DNA from: Peromyscus leucopus
Taxonomy: Eukaryota; Chordata; Mammalia; Rodentia; Cricetidae
DNA: 64,000 nt
NCBI RefSeq assembly: GCF_004664715.2
Contig: NC_051068.1
Coordinates: 131,708,716-131,772,715, forward strand
Reading direction: 5' to 3'
The position numbers were made by a program, and so were the translations under genes. The notes under the pieces were generated by a model. It saw only the letters and a list, made by a program, of their open reading frames with translations, was not told where the DNA came from and did not search any database. Below, in pieces: positions 21,923-34,074 of the stretch (its first letter is position 1; every line of letters begins with the position of its first letter).

Positions 21923-22312
21923 CTTAGTTAGGGTTACTATCACTGGGATGAAACACCATGGCCAAAGGCAACTTGGGAGTAACAGGTTTGTTTCACCTGT
22001 ACTTCCAGGTAGCAGTCCCTCAGAACAGGAACTCAAGCAATGGAGGAGCCCGGAGGCAGAAGCTCATGCAGAGGCCATGAAGGGTGCTGCTTACTAGCTT
22101 GCTCCTCATGGATTCCTCAGCCTGCTTTCTTATAGAACCCAGGGGTGGCCCCACCCACCATGGGCTGGGCCCTCTCTCATCAATCACTAGTTAAGAAAAT
22201 GACCTACAAGCTTGTCTACAGTCTGGTCTTATGGAGGCAATTTCTCAGCTGAGGTTCCCTCCTCTTTAATGTCTATAACTTGTGTCAAGTTGACATAAAA
22301 CTAGCTAGCACA
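21923..22312 (+). repeat. Rodent LTR-like interspersed repeat
   Basis: Starts GTCTTAGTTAGGGTTACTAT, includes GGGATGAAACACCATGGCCA and CACCATGGGCTGGGCCCTCT, and ends GTCAAGTTGACATAAAACTA then GCTAGCACAG. A very common rodent family, probably MaLR/ERVL-type. Confidence 0.65.
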
Positions 22313-22408
22313 GAGGGGGACTCAGGAGGAAATGAAGGGTAGATATGATCATCTTTCTTTGTATACGTGTATGATCTGTTTTACAAAGATAAAATAAAAT
22401 AGAAAGCG

Positions 22409-22640
22409 GGAGTGGAGAGATGCTTGGCAGTTAAGAGCACTGGCTGTTCTTCCAGTGGACCAGGGTTCAATTCTCAGCACCCACATGACAACTGACAACT
22501 GTCTGTAACTCCAGTCCCAAGGGATCTGATACCTTTTTCTGGCCTCTTTGGTTACCAGTCATGTATATGACACACAGATACGCATGCAGACAAAACACCC
22601 ATACACATAAAATAATGCATTAAATTTTTTAAAAATAAGT
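22409..22640 (+). repeat. B2 SINE
   Basis: Head with TTAAGAGCACTGGCTGTTCT, B box GGGTTCAATTCTC, tail ACATAAAATAATGC. Confidence 0.92.
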
Positions 22641-22654
22641 AATTGAAAGGAAAG

Positions 22655-23035
22655 TCAACACTGCAAAACTCATCCTATGAAGCCATCATTACCACAATAC
22701 CAAAACAAATAAGGACATAAGACTAAGAAAACTATAAAGCAACTTTCCTGTTGAACATAGATGCAAAATTTCTCAATAAATTTTTTACAAACCAAATTCA
22801 AGAACCCATGAAGATCATACACCATGTCCACGTTGGTTTCATTCTAGGGATCTATGGCTGTTTTAACATCTACAAACCAGGGAGTGTAATACAGCACATA
22901 GACTTAAGGACAGAAATCAAACGATGAGCTCAACAGATGTGGAAAGACCTTTAACAAAGCTCAACATCCCTTCATGATAAAAACCCTAAAGAAAATAGTT
23001 ATAGGGGCATATCTCAGCACTAATAATAGTTACAT
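22655..23035 (+). pseudogene. L1 ORF2 reverse transcriptase fragment (dead)
   Basis: Translated on plus, the stretch reads like the RT part of rodent L1 ORF2: an NIDAK-F-LNK motif near 22757, then IHHVHVGFILGI near 22817, and after frame shifts a KTF-NKAQHPF-like block near 22948. In L1 these lie just before and within the RT active-site region. Stops and frame changes break it, and both ends are missing. It has no product. The flanks give no target duplication that I can see. Confidence 0.75.
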
Positions 23036-23039
23036 ATAA

Positions 23040-23515
23040 CAAATACATAACCAGGGATACACCAAATGGCAAATGCTAAAAGGTATCAGAGCTTTGAATG
23101 GGATTTTGAGGCTCTCTTCTGATAGAGGCTCTCACTTTGAGTACTGAGCCCATTGCGTTAACTTGAGACCTAACATTATCTCCTGACCTCTGTTTTTCTT
23201 TTCTACTCCATTCTTCTCACTCTATTCCATGATGGGAGCTGTTTAGTGCTATAGCTTTTGCACCGGAAGGACCATGGAGTGTGGAGCACAGACAGAGGTA
23301 GTAGACAGAACGAACTCATTCCCAGAACTGTGATTCAAAAGAAGACCCAGCAAGTAGAGCACTTGTTAGCCCATTTTAAGATAGTCTCAGTAGCTCTCCT
23401 CTTCCCAAACCAAACTTTCAGCTTCCACAGACTCATGCAAATCAACTATTGACGACAACCAATCATTCTCTCCCTGAGGAAGCACACTCACTGACAGACT
23501 TTAAGCTTTACAACT
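23040..23515. other. No gene seen
   Basis: Plain sequence. Confidence 0.4.
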
Positions 23516-23519
23516 TTGA

Positions 23520-23662
23520 GCATCATACCGATGAAGAAACTCAGGACTCATGGAGGTAGAGTGACTTGCCTAAATCACACGAGCTCATAGTAGGGCCAAG
23601 GCAAGAGCTCAGATCGTCTTCCCTCAGTCCAAGGATTTTTCCACTATGCTGGTCATGCCTTC
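23520..23662 (-). repeat. MIR SINE
   Basis: GATGAAGAAACTCAGGACTC, AGTGACTTGCCTAAATCACA and TTTTTCCACTATGCTGG follow antisense MIR. Confidence 0.7.
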
Positions 23663-24056
23663 TTCAGATTTTGCTCATCTTTGACTTATGCAACATTATC
23701 TCTTGAGTCAAAATTACTCCCATAGCTTAGAAGTAGACAAGCTGGTTCATTAGCATTTTCTTTTTTGGCTTTATACAAAAGGGCCTAAAAATAATGTAGC
23801 CTACTACAGAGCAGAGCCACCATGTGTTCATCTTGTGCCCTCAAGAATTGGGCAAGTAAACCAGCACCCTAGGAAGGCCCTGTTAAGATATCTCAATTTG
23901 AGCTGCATCTACAATTTGATAGTGAAAGTTTAAAATCCAGTGTGAAGCTCCACAGCCTCAGAATGGCAATTCTAACTGTAGAAGTTCATTGAGATGTATA
24001 GACTTTGGGTCTGGTTAATTTCAGTGTGTTTTTATTTGGTTTGGTGTTTTATTTGG

Positions 24057-24440
24057 TGTGGTGGTTTGGATAGGAATGGTCCCCATAGGTTTATATATTT
24101 GGATGCTCAGTCATTAGGGAGGTGCTACTTAAGAGGGATTGGGAGATGTGGCCTCCTTGGAATGACCTTCTTGGAGGAAGTGTCACTGGAGGTGGGCTTT
24201 GGTTTTCAAGAGCCAAAGTTAGGCCCAGTGGCTCTGTCGTCCCGCTGCCTGTGGATCCAGATGTAGAACTCTCAGCTACGGCTCCAGTGTTTGCCTATAT
24301 TCCTCCATGCATCCCACCATAACAATAGTGGATTAAACATCTGAAACTGTGAGCCACCTCCAATTAAATGTTTGCCTTCATAAGAGTTGCTGTGGTCATG
24401 GTGTCCCTTCATAGCAATAAGACATTGTCTAAGACACTTG
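24057..24440 (+). repeat. MaLR-type rodent LTR
   Basis: Begins TGTGGTGGTTTGGATAGGAA and ends CATTGTCTAAGACA, with GCAGATCCAG-like and CAATTAAATGTTTGCCTTC blocks. TG...CA ends and layout fit a MaLR-class LTR common in rodents. Confidence 0.65.
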
Positions 24441-24663
24441 GTTTTATAATAAAGTTTATTAAGAAAAAAAGACTTAAAACACACATCCACAGTTCTGGCT
24501 CAAAGGCCACCACCATATTATAAATCTTGAATACAGATTATAATAATGAATGTCCTGGTGTGACCCATGTTAAGTTCTGGGAACAGGTAAATAAACAGCG
24601 TCATTGTCGAATCCTATTGAGGTTTCTTTTCTATTCATATGAAGATTCAATTTGTGTGTGCAT

Positions 24664-24720
24664 CACACACACACACACGCACGCACGCACGCATGCACGC
24701 ACGCACACACGCACGTGCGC
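24664..24720. repeat. CA/CACG alternating repeat
   Basis: CA units become GCAC units, ending CACGTGCGCGGGG. Strict purine-pyrimidine alternation with CpG makes it a Z-DNA candidate. It joins directly to a truncated B1. Confidence 0.92.
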
Positions 24721-24862
24721 GGGGCTTTAATCCCAGTACTCTGGAGGCAGAGGCAGGCGGATCTCTGTGAGTTCGAGGCCAGCCTGGTCTACAGAGCGAG
24801 ATCCAGGAAAGGCACAAAGCTACATGGAGAAACCCTGTCTCGGAAAAAAAAAAAAAAAAAAA
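24721..24862 (+). repeat. B1 SINE
   Basis: From GGGGCTTTAATCCCAGTACT through CGAGGCCAGCCTGGTCTACA to an 18-A tail. The first bases of B1 are replaced by the CACG repeat. Confidence 0.93.
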
Positions 24863-24864
24863 GG

Positions 24865-25680
24865 TGAAGTTATCTATGAAATGCTGAACAAATTAATTGG
24901 CACATTTAATTAAACTAGTTCTCAAACTATCAAATAATTGTTTTATATGATACAAAAATATAGACAAATCACTAGGCTGTACCTCCATCTATCTTTTCAT
25001 ATTTTCCTGCTAAGCCAAGCTAGATTTTAGTGATGTGCAGATATATATGTACACATATCCATATGCACACAATATGTATACAAATGCATTACACATATGC
25101 TATAGGAAGATTGTGTTTTTCCTGCTACGATAACTTAATTCTGTCAACAGAATATAATCTTTTTTCCTTTCTCTATTTTGAGGCAATGTTTATTTCTAAA
25201 GAAATAGAAGTTTCATCACATATTCCACAGAGCAAGAATGCCCTGGGGTGAAAGTCCAGAAAAAGCTCTTTTTCAAAACTCCCAGAGCCAATTCAAGTTT
25301 TGGCCCCAAACCAGTCCCACAGCTGAATCATTTACCATGGTGCTCAAAAACAGAACTTTTGAGCTGCATCCAGAAGGAAGCAGCTTTTTATCTAATTTAA
25401 ACCTATGAACTGCTACTTACCCCTGGAAGGTGACTTGATTCGCTTATTCATAAACAGTCACTCAATTAACTTACTTCCTGTTCTTTGACATGCATTGAGC
25501 TGTGTCCTGGTTATATATGATTAAAGGACAAAGTTCCTTCCTTTAAGGAATCTAAACTCAGGGCAGTGAGAGACAGGGAAAGGCGACAATTACAATGCAA
25601 TGCACATGTCTCTCCAAAGCTGACCACAGGAGGCTGAAGGAACACAACAGGTTAGCATATATTTAGTCTAAGTAATCCTA
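24865..25680. other. No gene seen
   Basis: AT-rich plain sequence. Confidence 0.4.
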
Positions 25681-25683
25681 ACT

Positions 25684-26022
25684 GTCTTAGTTAGGGTTTC
25701 AATTACTGCAAAGAGACACCAAGACCATGGCAACTCTTATAAAGGAAAACATTTAATTGGGGTGGCTTACAGTTCATAGGTTTAGTCCATTATTATCTTG
25801 GTGGAAAGGATGGCGGCATGCAGGCAGACATGGTGTGGGAGATGAAGCTGAGAGTTCTACATCTGGATCAGCAGGAAGTGAGCCACTGGGCTTGGCTTGA
25901 ACTTCTAAGCCTCAAAGCCTGTCCCCTCATGATACACTTTCTCCAACAAGGCCACACTTCCTTACAGCACCACTCCCTATGGGCCTATGGGGGCCATTTT
26001 CATTCAAACCACCTCAGCCACC
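25684..26022 (+). repeat. Rodent LTR-like interspersed repeat
   Basis: GTCTTAGTTAGGGTTTCAAT, AAGAGACACCAAGACCATGG, GTTCTACATCTGGATCAGCA and CTCCCTATGGGCCTATGGGG are hallmarks of a common rodent family close to the one at 21923. Confidence 0.65.
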
Positions 26023-26162
26023 AAGTTCACCTACGAACAATTAAGATTTCAAGATTGGACGAAGCCTTTTGTCTGCTCTGAGATGGCAATTATCTATTAC
26101 CTGAACAGAAGAAACAAAAGGTATTGTTGATATTATTGTTGTTGTTATCATTATTATTGTTA

Positions 26163-26164
<2 letters not shown>

Positions 26165-26213
<49 letters not shown>
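26165..26213. repeat. (GT)n microsatellite
   Basis: About 24 GT units, followed by a SINE-like segment. Confidence 0.97.
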
Positions 26214-26214
<1 letters not shown>

Positions 26215-26465
26215 CACAGGGAGGCCAGAGGAGGGCAAGAGTGGTTTGCTCTATCATTCTTTACCTTATTTCTTGAGTTTGTTACTGAACCTGGACCTAG
26301 GCTGATGGCGAAAAGTCCCCAGGATCTTCCTGTTTCAGCCCCACAGCACTGGGGTTGAAGGTGCACGTGGTCATGGTTGGCTCTTTACATGAGTACTGGG
26401 ATCAGAACAGAGCTTCTCATGCTTGCACGGCAACGATTCTTACCCACTAAACTTTCAACAGCCCA
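26214..26465 (-). repeat. B4-like SINE (tentative)
   Basis: GGGAGGCCAGAGGAGGGCAA after the GT run and CTTACCCACTAAACTTTCAA near the end recall antisense rodent SINE tails and heads. Confidence 0.45.
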
Positions 26466-26471
26466 TTAGTA

Positions 26472-26622
26472 TTATTTTGAGACAGAGTTTCATTCTGTAG
26501 GCCCCTAGAACTGGCCTAGAACTCTCCATATAGCCCAGTCTACCCTTGAACCTAGGGCAATCCTCCTGTCTCAGCACTCCTCTTGAGTACTGGGATTGCA
26601 AGCTTGAGCCACCATACCTGGA
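26472..26622 (-). repeat. Old B1-like SINE
   Basis: TTTTGAGACAGAGTTTCATT, TATAGCCCAGTCTACCCTTG and GAGTACTGGGATTGCAAGCT follow antisense B1 with many changes. Confidence 0.75.
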
Positions 26623-26714
26623 TAATTGCTATGTTTTTTATAATAATAGGAGAGGAAAGAGCAGTCTAGAGAATAATCTTACTCATAAAGTAATGCAAGT
26701 TAAAATAATGTATA

Positions 26715-26850
26715 AAGATTGATTTAGTCATTGGTTACCTACTATGTGGCAAACACTGTTAAAGATGTTGGGGCACAGGGATGAAATCTAACAAAATCAT
26801 AGTTCTCAAATAGCTCACAGGCCAATTGGCTATAATAAATAACTAAATAA
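26715..26850 (-). repeat. L2 3'-end fragment
   Basis: GGTTACCTACTATGTGGCAA, ACACTGTTAAAGATGTTGGG and ATAATAAATAACTAAATAA match the antisense of an L2 tail. Confidence 0.55.
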
Positions 26851-27184
26851 TGCCTAGTATATGAGTGTATAACTGAAATTCTGACTGGGTCCCCATTTAC
26901 AGGGTTCACCCAGTATATAGATGCAAATGGGAGTCGTTTTTCTAGGCCCCAGCTGCAGAATTGAAATCAACAAAGATGGAAGTTGGAAATGGTCAAGGTG
27001 GACAAGGGGACAGACAAAATACATTTTCTACACCATTAGCATTTTAGCTCTGTGGATTTCTGGGAACAACATATTATATATTCAAGAACACTGTGCCACC
27101 CTCTACCAGTATCTCAAGAAGGCTGTCATCTTTGAGGGGGCACCCAGAACAGAAACTAGCCCGGCAGCAGATCCACTACAATTT

Positions 27185-27424
27185 TACTCTAGGACCGTGT
27201 TCATTATTCTGTTCTTTGTCATATACTCTAGGATTGTGTTCATTATTCTATCATTTGTCATATACTCTAGGACCATGTTCATTATTCTATCGTTTATCAT
27301 ATACTCTAGGATCATGTTCATTAATCTATCATTTGTCATATACTCTAGGACTGTGTTCATTATTCTATCGTTTATCATATACTCTAGGATTGTGTTCATT
27401 ATTCTACCATTTGTCATATACTCT
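27185..27424. repeat. 39-bp tandem repeat, six copies, 78-bp alternation
   Basis: Units start TACTCTAGGA at 27185, 27224, 27263, 27302, 27341 and 27380, with a stump at 27419. Odd units have GGAC and even units GGAT after TACTCTA, and unit ends alternate GTTTATCATA and ATTTGTCATA in units 3-6. As 39 divides by 3, frames stay open on both strands (27184-27417 minus); this is not evidence of a protein. Confidence 0.95.
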
Positions 27425-27429
27425 TGAAA

Positions 27430-28415
27430 AGGAGATCTGGACTATCTGACCGTCCTCAGAACATTACTAGCATTTTACTGATCAGGCAAAAGAATAGTTA
27501 AAAGACGTAGTTACAATTTTGGAAACACCGGGCAGATACAAGCACTCTGAAATGTGAGGGGAATCTCCAAAGATTCAGGAATCTGCTGTTTCAATAAAGT
27601 TTAGTGTTTGAGGGTGTCTGATGGTCAGGGATTTGCTTGGATACACTTTCAAAGCAAGAAATGCCTTACTTTAGCTCACATTCTCTACTTGTTAGAAGAC
27701 CCAAGTCTAAGAAGCCCTTTGGTTTCTCGAAGCAACACATCCCATGCATAGGAATAGTGTGCTACACATTCCAGCATCATGGTATTTGTACACCTTGGAG
27801 TTGAACCCAGAGCAGAATAAGGTTCTGCAGAAGGTCTACTATAAGCCACTTGACTGCTTAGCCACATGTCTTATCAGACTTATGTTGCTAGAGATGTCAG
27901 CGGCAGGAAAGTAGAGTTAGCAGTACACCCCAGTGGAAGACTCATAAACGGGCCTATGCAGTCCTGGAGCACAGCCACGCTGTACAGAGTGAAGAAAACA
28001 TGCCCCTTTTGAGAACTAGCTCTTGATGTGTAATTGAGCCCTTGTAGACTTGGAATGCGTGATAATGGGACACCAACAACCAGAACTCTCTGTTATGAGT
28101 TGGCTTATTTTAAACATGCCAAATCGTAAAGTCAAGCAGATAGAGAAGTAACTCATGAAATGATGGACTGGGTATATAGAATGTAGCACTGGAAAGCAAG
28201 TCTATTTCATGAGCATATAGCACAGACCTCCAGGCCACCAACATAGTTAAGCCTTATATGCCTCTATGGCCTACTGAAGATGCAGCTGAAATACAAGTGA
28301 GTTGGCAATACTGTCTAGGATGGAGCGCCATCATTCAGGACACAATTATTTAGAGACCTTTTTATGAGTTTATATCCTCTCTAAGAATACAAGAGGACGA
28401 AAAAGAATCATCTCT
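27430..28415. other. No gene seen
   Basis: Plain sequence. Confidence 0.4.
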
Positions 28416-28419
28416 CCAT

Positions 28420-28790
28420 CACTCTTAGTGATGTGACAAAATACTCTGGAAGAAGCAACTTCAGGGAGAAATGGTTTATTCTGTCTTGTAGTTTGAGATG
28501 GCACTGTTTGTCTCGGTAGTGAAGCTGCCCGAGCAGGAGGCCCCTAGCCACATCGCATCTGTATTCAGGAAGCAGAAAACAATGAATGCTGCTGGTTAGT
28601 TCACTTTCTCTCTTTCATTCAGTCCTGATTACCAGCCCATAAAATCGTGCAGTCCACATTTAGGATACGTCTTCTCAGCTCAACTAACCTGTATCTAGAA
28701 ACTCCTCCTAGTCATGCTCAGCAGTTGGTTCCCACTGTGAATCCAAAACCCATTAAGTGGGGGAGGTTAACAATCACAAATCCCAGACAC
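28420..28790 (+). repeat. Rodent LTR-like interspersed repeat
   Basis: AGTGATGTGACAAAATACTC, TCAGGGAGAAATGGTTTATT, GAAGCAGAAAACAATGAATG and CTCAACTAACCTG give the same order as the repeat at 3643. Confidence 0.5.
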
Positions 28791-28799
28791 TGGTTCTAG

Positions 28800-30775
28800 T
28801 AATTCTGTAGGGTTAGAAATCCTGGTCCCCCAAAGGAACAGACCAAGGAGCCCTATTGAATTACCAGACACAGCTTCAGCTTAGACCCTTTGCAACTCTT
28901 AGGTCTAGAGACCAGCAGGCAAGAAGAAGAATCGCCATCCAGGTGGCAGTAATTGATCCTGAGTGGGAAGGCAGAAAGGTCTGATTTTATACAGCAAGGG
29001 CAAGGATCCATATGTAGAAAACCCATGCATCTACTTACCTAAGCACTCTTGGTAATTGCCTACCAACTACAGAGGTGAGCTACTTCACCAACCTTCTCTT
29101 TCTGAGTTTCTCCTTGGAAGGGGGACTGTAGAAAACACAGAGGACCTGCTCCTGAGCCTGTGTCCGATCTATGGGGTAAAGGATGGATGGACTATGATGA
29201 CGTGCATTACTTCCATCTTTCTTCAAGAGAAAGATGCAAGGAGGGAGTGGGTCAACAGTCTCCATCTTCTGTACCTTTGGATGTCCAAGTGTTCACTCCA
29301 CAGTCACAGTACACTCAGGCTGGTCCCAGTCAGTGATTAAAATGGAAGTGGGTTCCAATTTATGCTCAAATGTGAAACTCCTCTGGTGAGCAACCTTAGC
29401 CCTACATCTCTCCACTAGCCTGACTGAAAGGACTACAGAGTTTCACTGTGGTCTAAGATCCCATCCATCCAGTTCTCCCTCTCTCTCCTTTAATGTATGG
29501 CAGATCTGCACCACAGCCTGACCGCTCTTCTTGCCTGTTTATGCTTCTTTGCTCCATCCTTCATGGCCCTGCCCTCCCCAAATCACTTGCATATCTTGTC
29601 TTTCCTTGCTGAATGCTTCTTGGGGGACTATAAAAATGACACAGAACAGAGTTTATTTCTTGAAATTGAAAGTTCCAGAAGCATTAGCTTTATTCTAGAT
29701 AGATTCTAATCCAACATGTAAGTATTATTACTCTAATTATTACCAAATACACAAACCCAGGCTTGAGAGGGTAGACTTATATATTAACAAAACACTATAA
29801 ATGCCTACAGGGTAGTTAATCACAGTGCCCTGGCAGGTAAGTCCTTAGATGGAGAATACCTAACAAATTCAGAGTAGGAGTTGCCTACTGCTAAACATCC
29901 TGATAAGGCAGACTCTTACTCAATGCCAAGGCTGGAATAGTACAAGAAAACTAAAATTCCAGTTATGTTCTGTGGTCCAGAAAGAGAAATTATTAAATGA
30001 AATGTTAGATGAGTCAGAACATGGGCCTCCTTTGGATGAGCGGCAATCTACTCTGCTGCATGGTTTTCTGATTAGAAGGGCTTAAGCATTTTGTTTTGGA
30101 TTGGCTAGTAGGTTTTCCAGCTGCAGGGCTTACAATTTAAGAAAAATATATTCATGTAAAGTTTTGGCTCGTTCTCTTAGTTATCATTTAGATTTTTCTT
30201 GTTACAAAAAATATTGATTTTTTTTAGTGTTCTTTTCTTTCCAACCTTCATGGGTTTTTTGTTTGTTTGTTTGCTTTTAAGGAATGTAATAGAACTGCTG
30301 TGTTTGCTTTGAGAGGCAACAGAATAACATGCATGAGAGATATCAAATTAGAGACAAACATATGTATAGTTGAGCCGCCTTCTATCATGACTGAAGCTTA
30401 TACAAAACAAATACCTAACATTAGAGTATGTTTACTAGGCGTTCAAAAGACCTATCCTTGGTATTGTTTTTGTTTTTTCCAAATATAATTAATCCTTTAG
30501 ACTCTTTATTCACAAGAGTTGAGTAGTTTAATCATCAAAAAAAATCACTGAGCCCAAAGGTCTTTCATTAATACTAGAGAATGGTCTAGCTTTATTTTGA
30601 TTAAATATTTAAAAAAGCAGATGAGAAGTAGCATAAGGAAAATATAGCAAGGAATGCAGATAAGTTTGATGTAAGTTACATATTAAAGTAGGCCAACTGT
30701 GGGAGGATTATGAATTTGGGGCTAGTCTGAGCTTACATAGGGATAACCTCCCATCTCAAAACAAAAGATTAGGAA
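28800..30775. other. No gene seen
   Basis: Two kb without a clear repeat or exon. The frame at 29056-29340 (94 codons) has no recognisable domain and no splice context. Confidence 0.35.
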
Positions 30776-30779
30776 AATA

Positions 30780-30870
30780 ACAGCTAATGTATGCTAATGA
30801 CTTTGTGCAGGCTCATGGGGATTGATCTCACTTATTCCAGATAAGAGCCCTGTAAGATAGGGTGTCATCA
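30780..30870 (-). repeat. MIR fragment (weak)
   Basis: GATCTCACTTATTCCAGATA then GCCCTGTAAGATAGGGTGTC resembles the antisense MIR middle. Confidence 0.4.
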
Positions 30871-30874
30871 CTGA

Positions 30875-31735
30875 ATTCTGACGTCTATGTTCTCCTTCTC
30901 ACTTGCCCCCTCTTCTCCCAGAGAACCTGGAGAGAAAGCGGACACATGTGGGCTGGTTTCCCATGGGTTCTGCAACAGGGAGGGCTATTCCCTATTTATT
31001 CAAAACAGAATTCTGGGATCCTGATCTTAGTTACAGTAATTTAGAAAATACTCACTAACTGCCAGAGAATCCAGCTTTTTAACAAGTTCCACAAGTGTTT
31101 CTGATGTGTGTGAACCATGTTTGGAAACTGCTCAGCAGGAGGATTTCTGAAGTCGATTTTAACCTTCCCAGCCAGCTCTTCAGTGTTTATTGCCATGACT
31201 ACATTTACAAACATCTCCGTAAGGAGCAAGCGAATATCTAAATGGTTCTAAGGATGTTTTACCAGAGTTCCTACCTTCCTGTCACTACCCTATAAGGCTA
31301 TTAGTTTGTCTCATAGGTTGTTGTGTGGGAGGCAACTTTGTTGCCCTAATATGCTGAAGAACAGCCTGGTCTGGAGTTCCTCTCTAGGTAAAAGAAGAAC
31401 AATGTGAGTCTTGGATGGGTCAGGCCTGTGTGCATACTTTAGGTAGGCATGCTTTCCATAGTAAAAGGCCAGTGCCTGCAGATAGATGAAAACACAAACA
31501 AGACCCTCCCTGCCTCCGGCTTTGCAACAAGCAGTCTGGCAACCATTGGAGCTCTCTCTAAACGTCCAGCAGGTCGAGGAGTGCCAGTTAGTAGAGGTTA
31601 TAAGCAGAAGATGAAGAGGAGAAGAAAGATGATGCTGAGATGGCTAGAGAGCAACAAAATTGAAGTATGCAGCAGACAGGAAGGCTCATTGCCCGAGTCT
31701 ACTTGAAAAGTTAGGTCAATGATTGGATCTAGGGT
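30875..31735. other. No gene seen
   Basis: Plain sequence. Confidence 0.4.
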
Positions 31736-31780
31736 TCTTTTCTTAAGCTTTTTGAAAATTACATTTCTGTTCATTTATTT

Positions 31781-32121
31781 TGTGTGTGTGTATGTGTGTG
31801 TGTGTGAATGTGTGTGTGTGTATGTGTGTGTGTATGTGTGTGTGTGTGTGAGTGTGTGTGTGTGTGTGAATGTGTGTGTGTATGTGTGTGTGTGTCTGTG
31901 TGTGTGTATGTGTGTGTATGTGTGTGTGTGTGTGTGTGTGAATGTGTGTGTGTGTGAGTGTGTGTGAATGTGTGTGTGTGTGAATGTGTGTGTGTGTGAA
32001 TGTGTGTGTGTGTATGTGTGTGTGTGTGTGTGTATGTGTGTGTGTGTGTGTATGTGTGTGTGTATGTGTGTGTGTGTGAATGTGTGTGTGAGTGTGTGTG
32101 TGTGTGTGAATGTGTGTGTGT

Positions 32122-32175
<54 letters not shown>
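31781..32175. repeat. 395-bp interrupted (GT)n array
   Basis: GT runs of 4-13 units are broken by TATG, GAATG, AGTG and one CTGTG unit, giving irregular super-blocks. The last 50 bp are pure GT, showing that the right end is the youngest part. Long Cys-Val and His-Thr frames on both strands are artefacts. Confidence 0.97.
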
Positions 32176-32177
<2 letters not shown>

Positions 32178-32295
32178 GTCAGAGGACAACTTACAGGAGT
32201 CAATATTCTTCTATCACATGGCTTCCAGACATCAAATCTGAGTCATCTTTACTTACTGAGCATCTCGATTGCTCTGGTTCTGGGTTCTTTGGTAC
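32176..32295 (-). repeat. SINE-like segment after the GT array
   Basis: AGGTCAGAGGACAACTTACA then TCACATGGCTTCCAGACATC is a rodent SINE/L1-tail pattern in which the GT run has expanded. Confidence 0.5.
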
Positions 32296-32385
32296 TCCAA
32301 AGACCTGAAAGTTTTGGTTTCCATCTCAATTGGGGCAAAAAGGTGGGCAGATGCAAAACTACAAGATCAGCCTAAAAATAGGGGT

Positions 32386-32556
32386 GCTAGAGAGATGACT
32401 TAGCAGTTAAGAGCACTTACTGCTCTTCCAGAGGACCAGAGTTGAGTTCCCAGTGCTCACGTAGTTGGGTGGCTCATAACTCCAAATCCAAGAGATCTGA
32501 CCTCTAAGGGCACCCATAATGTGGCATACATTCACACATAGACAGACAGACAGACA

Positions 32557-32598
<42 letters not shown>

Positions 32599-32612
32599 TG
32601 CAAACAAATACA
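32386..32612 (+). repeat. B2 SINE with GACA/CA expansion
   Basis: B2 head with TTAAGAGCACTTACTGCTCT and degraded B box. The tail has expanded to (GACA)5 and (CA)n at 32541-32594. Confidence 0.9.
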
Positions 32613-32614
32613 AA

Positions 32615-34070
32615 TTTACAAAACAATTTTGGAAGGAAGCCATCTCAGGATATGAAGTTATTGCAGGTGTTGCTCTAAACTACAGGGTAAGGGGCTGTTT
32701 CCTTAGGAGCTCCCCCCAAAAAAGCATGCAAAGTGGGGAGACAAAGGGTTCTCAGACTGTATTTTGCTCAATCTCTTTTCTGTAATATTTTTTGCTCTAT
32801 TCCTGAGCGTTGTAAAACATCAACTTTACCTAAACCCTACATAACAAGTGCTGGTCTTAGTGCTGCTGACCAGTCCATCTCACTACCATAGCTCTGACCC
32901 TCAAGTCATTGTTGAGGTCTGTACGAACAGTGAACTGAAAACAGGCCACCTCAGGGTCTTCCTGATTGGTACGGCCCCTTTGGAGCAGAGTGCGCCATGC
33001 AGTTTCATCTTACTTTGGAATGTGTTTGTATTTTAACATTTGGATATGGATGCTTCTAAATTTCTGGGAATCCAAACTGAGTTTAAATAAAACAAAACAA
33101 AACAAAAAGTTGCCCTTCTGGGAAGATCTAGCTTAGAGGAAATCGGAAAGCAGGCCAACTTCTTAAAGATGAGTTGAATACGCAGAGGGAGGGAAGGATG
33201 TCACAAAGAAACTGAAAGGCAGATTTGTCATGGGTTTGGATAATCAACACTTGGCCATTCTGAATGAGAAAGTTCCGACATTGCTTTTCCTCAGATCATG
33301 CTCCCATAAAACGTGGAGACAAATGTCCATTTAACCAGGGTTTTAAATATGTTATATATATTTAAATAGTGGGTATTTTTGTAGGCAATAAATAGATCAG
33401 ACAGCCTTTTACTCTATCTTGCATGCTTGTTTTTTTTTGTTTTTAATCTTAATATAAAAGAAGAAAAAGTAGGGGGTTACATTCCACAAGTCTTCCCGGG
33501 AACAAGGACTATCCAGTTGTGGCAAATGAAATAGGTAATATTCTAAATTCCCTCTTTCATTTTCTTTGTAATTCTCCCCTCCTTCCTTACCAGGTTTTTT
33601 TCCCACAGTGGGATTGTCCTACCATGAGTGATGGGAGGAAGGAAGGGAGGCACGGGCTGGTGAATTGTTTTGTCCCAAGATCACTACTTCAGGGAACCAG
33701 GTTGGTAGGAGCTCTCAATTGTTGATGGGTCCTTGAAGGTATAGCTCCTGATAGTAAAACAATTCCAAGTCTTTGGAGTAAAGGGGCTAAGCAGCTTTGA
33801 GACAATCAATGCATCTTGGTCACCTGAATGATCTACAAATCTTATCTGTACATTAAATGGTAAATAAACAGCATTTCAAGGAAACTTCCTGTGCACTGAG
33901 GACATGAATCACTAATGTAATCCTACAATCTGGACAAAGTTGTCAGGTCATCTGAGATTTATTTAAGCATATACACAGAGAGACCAGACAGAGAGACACA
34001 CAGTCAAACACCATATATTCTGAACAGACTAGGGACCTCTGTCTCCCTAAAGCAAAGTACTAATAGCACT
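32615..34070. other. No gene seen
   Basis: Plain sequence with A-rich spots (33085-33107, AAACAAAACAAAACAAAA). Confidence 0.4.
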
Positions 34071-34074
34071 CTTG

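Noticed and set aside
22655..23035. Active reverse transcriptase
   Set aside because: Only a short L1 ORF2 piece with stops and frame changes.
27093..27449. Repeat proteins with a 13-residue period
   Set aside because: The unit is 39 bp, so frames stay open on both strands; no start context or flanking exon.
31743..32203. His-Thr and Cys-Val repeat proteins over 140 codons
   Set aside because: Translation of the GT array on both strands.
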